Source of the DNA: Bog-473 sp963728845
Lineage (GTDB): Bacteria > Actinomycetota > Acidimicrobiia > Acidimicrobiales > RAAP-2
NCBI GenBank assembly: GCA_963728845.1
Contig: CAVSLS010000020.1
Coordinates: forward strand, 11,358-75,357
DNA: 64,000 nucleotides
Reading direction: 5' to 3'
In this document: in pieces, positions 60,817 to 64,000 of the stretch
Numbering within the stretch: position 1 is the first letter of the stretch
Layout of the letters: each line of letters starts with the position of its first letter
Notes under the pieces: generated by a model
What the model was told of the DNA's origin: nothing
The model's input: only the letters and a program-made list of their open reading frames with translations
Database searches by the model: none
Position numbers and translations under genes: made by a program

Positions 60817-62469
60817 CTATCGAGCGCCCTGCGAGAAGCCGATGGTGGGTGGTTTATGGATCGGAGCTCCGAAGAAGTCATGCGTTGCCGGCAGCGGGAA
60901 TCCGGCGGGGATTGGAATACCGGCACCGGTCGCAGGTGAACCTGCGCGAAGGATGAAGGCAACTGCCGCCCACCAGCCAGAGCCCCGGTAGCTCGGAACA
61001 AGGAAGAGCGGATCCGCCGTCACGGAATTCGTCGCGGTGGACGGCACCGGCATGTCGAAGAAGAGGTCGTTGGTGCACGTGTTCCCGCAGTCGAAGACAT
61101 GGTTCGCCGCGTCACTGGATGTCGCAACGACGAGATTGTTCTCGAAGGAGAAGGACCCGTAGAAGGGAAGAAGCGGGGGAACGAGTGACTCCTCGAGCTC
61201 GGTCGTCACACGGGGCGTTGCGGCCACGATCGTGTTGTTGTACATCTGCACGCCGTCGAGGTTGCTGACCGTCGGGTCGAAGTTGAGCGCACAGGGGGCC
61301 GGGCTGAAAGAGGAGTTGTCATCCACGCTCAGGTTGTAACGGACGACCGCTCGGTGCGGAGATTGGTCCGTGCAGAGCAAGACGAACCCTCCCGCGTTGT
61401 CGTGGGAGTAGTTGTACTGGATGATGGTCCCGTCCTGGTTGTAGTCCAGGTCGAAACCCTCGCCGTCGCAGCCGTTCAGCACCCCGGGTGTGGTACTCGG
61501 CCCGAAGTTCATGTCGCTGACCTCGTTGTACTGAATGAGGGTGTTGTTCGCATCCCAGGCCCAGATGCCGGCGGCGCAGTTTGGATCCGGGCCGAAGACG
61601 TTGTTCCCGGCGAGGTTGCCTTGCTCGACGACATTGCCTTCGACGACGGCCCCGTCGGTCCCCAAGGGGACGATTCCGTCACCTTGGACCTGTGTGACGG
61701 TGTTGCCGCGGATGACGAGACCCGTGCTCGCCTGAGGCCAGGGGCTCGTTGCCGGAGGTCGCGAGCCCGATGTCGTCCCGTAGACGGTGATGCCCTGCCG
61801 TGACACGTTTCGGATTTGGTTGTCCTCAATGAGCACGTTCGAGAAGCGACCGGTGGCACTCAGAGTCTGGCCGACGATGCCGCCACCGGTCTTTCCTCCG
61901 TTGAATGCGTTCGAGCTGTCGACGTTCTGCACCGACAGATCACGAATCGTGACGCCACTGATCGGTGTCGCGTTCGACGTGAAGTAGAGGCCGCGGTGCA
62001 GCCCGACCGAGTCACCGGCATTGGTCAGCTCGAGGTCTTGCACGGTGACGTAGGACTCGTCGGAGAGCCACACCGCCGCGGTGACTGTTCCCCCTCCATT
62101 GATGCTCGGCGGCGGAGACAGCGGGAACCCATAGGAACCGATCAGGACCGGGTTGCCCGGCGTCCCACTTCCCTGAGGCGTCAGCATGCCGCTACACGCC
62201 GTGCCGCGGCGAAACAGCAACTGTTGGCCCGGTCCGAGCGTGACAGCGTTGGCGGCCTGCAGGCTGTTGAACGGCCGGGCGATGCTGCCATTGCCGTTGG
62301 TGGCGGCCGAGCAGTCGACGTACCAGCTCTGTACGCCGGGGTGCCCGAAGGGGCCGCTGGCCGCTCCGGTCTGTGTCTGGGCGATTTGTGAACCCACTCC
62401 CGCCATGACCACCGCCAGAGTCAGCGACAGCGCACGCCACGCGATCGGCGACCGTTTGCCCCCGTCCAT
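60817..62469 (-). CDS. secreted right-handed parallel beta-helix protein
   Basis: 550 residues from ATG 62469 (GGGGG four bases upstream; ATG 62505 is possible). Signal region SPIAWRALSLTLAVVMAGVGSQIAQ. Then YVDCSAATNGNGSIARPFNSLQAAN, a start common in polysaccharide-lyase-like and right-handed beta-helix proteins, and many short repeats with Asn ladders (LVIRGNTVTQV, GAVVEGNVVEQGN, TLIQYNEVSD, TIIQYNYSHD). Three paired Cys. Intact. May bind or cleave polysaccharide; catalytic residues are not evident. Divergent from the nuclease gene across about 190 bases; base composition is lower in GC than the main block. Confidence 0.85.
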   Translation of the reverse strand: MDGGKRSPIAWRALSLTLAVVMAGVGSQIAQTQTGAASGPFGHPGVQSWYVDCSAATNGNGSIARPFNSLQAANAVTLGPGQQLLFRRGTACSGMLTPQGSGTPGNPVLIGSYGFPLSPPPSINGGGTVTAAVWLSDESYVTVQDLELTNAGDSVGLHRGLYFTSNATPISGVTIRDLSVQNVDSSNAFNGGKTGGGIVGQTLSATGRFSNVLIEDNQIRNVSRQGITVYGTTSGSRPPATSPWPQASTGLVIRGNTVTQVQGDGIVPLGTDGAVVEGNVVEQGNLAGNNVFGPDPNCAAGIWAWDANNTLIQYNEVSDMNFGPSTTPGVLNGCDGEGFDLDYNQDGTIIQYNYSHDNAGGFVLLCTDQSPHRAVVRYNLSVDDNSSFSPAPCALNFDPTVSNLDGVQMYNNTIVAATPRVTTELEESLVPPLLPFYGSFSFENNLVVATSSDAANHVFDCGNTCTNDLFFDMPVPSTATNSVTADPLFLVPSYRGSGWWAAVAFILRAGSPATGAGIPIPAGFPLPATHDFFGAPIHKPPTIGFSQGAR

Positions 62470-62658
62470 CGTGCCCCCGTTCCCTTCGCTCGTCGTCACG
62501 GCCATCGTGCGTCCGTAGTGAGCGCTCCCCGATTCTTGCCTCTTGCCCAGCACCGTGCACTGAGAAACCAGCCGCCGAAATGGCAACTGCGTCGCCGAAG
62601 ACCGATGAGACAACCGGCCCCTAGCCTTTGGCTCGTGCCGGATGGTCGGTTGTGACGA

Positions 62659-64000
62659 TGAGCGAAACATCCCCGCAGGGTGCCTACCTGGCAGGACGGT
62701 GCCCGCACGCTGTCCAGCTGGACGTCCTGCACCCGTGTGAGCCACTGCCGCGCTCTCCGTTCATGGAGATGCTCGGTCAGGGTGGGCGGGACTTCGAGGC
62801 CTGCATCTTCGAGCTGTTGACAGCTGCGATCCCCGACGCTGTCGTCATCGAGGACAGCCTTCCGAGAGCCGCGCGGGAAGCAGCGACCGTCGATGCGATG
62901 GAACGCGCCGTCCCGCTGGTGATCGGTGGCAGATTGCCGGTTGATCGGCTGGGTCTCCGGGTGGGCGAGCCTGACCTCCTCGTTCGATCCGATGCCTTGA
63001 CGCTGAGCGCCGCGGACGACGGGTATCTGCCGGTCGACGTGAAGCATCACAAGACCCTCGACGTCAGCACCAAAGACGATGCGGTCGGCGCGATCACGTC
63101 TGAGCTCGGGACCCTCTTCCTCGGTCCCTTCGATCCGGACGACGAGCTCGAGGCCTGCTGGCGGTGGCCCGATCTCCTGCAGCTGGCCCACTATCAACGC
63201 CTGCTCGAAGCCTGTGGGCAGGCGTCCCGGCTCGGGCGGTGCGGCGGCATCGTGGGCCGGGAGGAGCGGGTGGTCTGGTACGACCTCGACGTGCCGATCT
63301 GGCACCCCACCGAGTACATCGCCGATGCACCTGATCGGCCGTTGTCCACCATGGAGGTCTACGACCTCGAGTTCGCCCACCGCCTCTCGGTGATCGACGC
63401 GTCCCTGGCACACCTGTCGGATCCGGCGTCACCCCTCCTGGCCGAGCCGATCGCCGTGCCCGAGTGCGGCGGGTGCGGCTGGCACGACTGGTGCTTCGAG
63501 CGGATGGAGCTCTCGGGCGACCTCAGCCTTCTCCCCGGGATGACGATCGGAAAGCGGCGTACGTATCACGCCCGCGGCATCACCACATTGGAACAGTTGT
63601 CTTCGCTGGACTCCGCCACGGCCCGGCTCGTCGCCGCGGGGGTGGATCTGGAGCACCTCGGAGACAAGGCATGCACGGCTGACCCGTTGACCCCGGTGAC
63701 GGACCTGTTGCCCCGACGACCCAAACAGGCGGAGCGACTGGTGGCCGAGGGCATGGGCACCGCTGCCGACCTTGTCCACATCGACCCGCTGACCGCCCGC
63801 TTCGGCGACACAGGCCTCGGTGATCTGCCCCAGCAAATCGACAACGCGAGGGCCCGGATCGGCCCGTTTCCGGCGTATCGCCGGCGAGATTTCGAACAGG
63901 TCGTGGTGCCGCGGGCCGACATCGAGATCGACGTGGACATGGAGAACGTGGCGGACGGCTGCTACCTCTGGGGCGCGCTGCTCAACGTACGTGAGACACC
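62659..64000 (+). CDS. TM0106-family RecB/Cas4-like nuclease with RNase H-like domain, 3' truncated
   Basis: At least 447 residues, open to the window edge. An in-frame GTG lies six bases before ATG 62659. Cas4/RecB nuclease pattern: an early Cys (LAGRCPHAVQLD), GEPDLLVRSD and PVDVKHHK (Asp...Asp-x-Lys active site), ending with a Cys cluster CGGCGWHDWC that with the early Cys would bind a 4Fe-4S. Next are two helix-hairpin-helix-like stretches (PGMTIGKRRTYHARGITTLEQL and RPKQAERLVAEGMGTAADL). The last visible part, IEIDVDMENVADGCYLWGALL, starts an RNase H-like nuclease domain. Likely a DNA repair or degradation enzyme. No cas genes are nearby. Confidence 0.85.

Overview
This 64 kb window is high-GC actinobacterial chromosome, most likely from a member of the Acidimicrobiia or a close relative. 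The evidence is the purS-type purine pathway, an HspR-controlled dnaK operon, F420-type enzymes, a GlnR-type nitrogen operator, many GTG starts, and two secreted proteins built from 42-residue repeats of the GYW-LVASDGGIF type that I associate with Acidimicrobiia. The lineage call is inference. About 36 single-gene reading-frame breaks fall in about 25 genes, including essential ones (purL, purD, purA, clpB, grpE). The flanking protein halves are otherwise well preserved, so I treat nearly all breaks as sequence or assembly errors and annotate each gene across its break.

Layout. 1-7.5 kb: a truncated membrane protein, a PadR regulator coupled to a membrane protein, a Tat-protein/DUF4331 operon, and small membrane proteins with an MFS exporter. 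7.5-21.5 kb: a catabolic and detoxification zone with an old-yellow-enzyme-type reductase, an amidase, an HxlR regulator divergent from an MFS exporter, an SDR / lipocalin-like / phosphotransferase-DUF6285 operon, a zinc-type alcohol dehydrogenase, a luciferase-like monooxygenase overlapping an epoxide hydrolase, a serine hydrolase, a deazaflavin-dependent reductase and a cyclase-family hydrolase. 21.5-24 kb: a large secreted repeat protein and the 3' stub of a second copy. 24-39.5 kb, minus strand: two purine blocks, purL-purF-purM-pyrE and purA-purD-purB-purC-purS-purQ. They are separated by a patatin, a methyltransferase, a conserved small basic protein and a cell-wall amidase. 39.7-41.3 kb: a second repeat protein and a hairpin-rich interval holding a clpB 3' stub. 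41.3-48 kb: dnaK-grpE-dnaJ-hspR-clpB with a HAIR-like operator over its promoter.

48-58 kb: a DapB-like dehydrogenase, phosphoglycerate mutase, amtB-glnB under a clear four-box GlnR operator, a second PII gene, a cyclic-nucleotide-binding protein, an aquaporin, an F420/PPOX enzyme and a large membrane iron-sulfur reductase. 58-64 kb: tRNA-Gly(CCC), a lower-GC islet with a secreted propeller-like protein, and a foreign-looking tRNA 3' half that resembles an attachment site. Then come a secreted beta-helix protein and, running off the right edge, a TM0106-type RecB/Cas4-like nuclease joined to an RNase H-like domain.

The best leads are the tRNA-bounded islet, the Cas4-like nuclease at the edge, the two gene-end stubs beside hairpins, the monooxygenase/epoxide hydrolase catabolic cluster, and the GlnR and HAIR regulatory sites.
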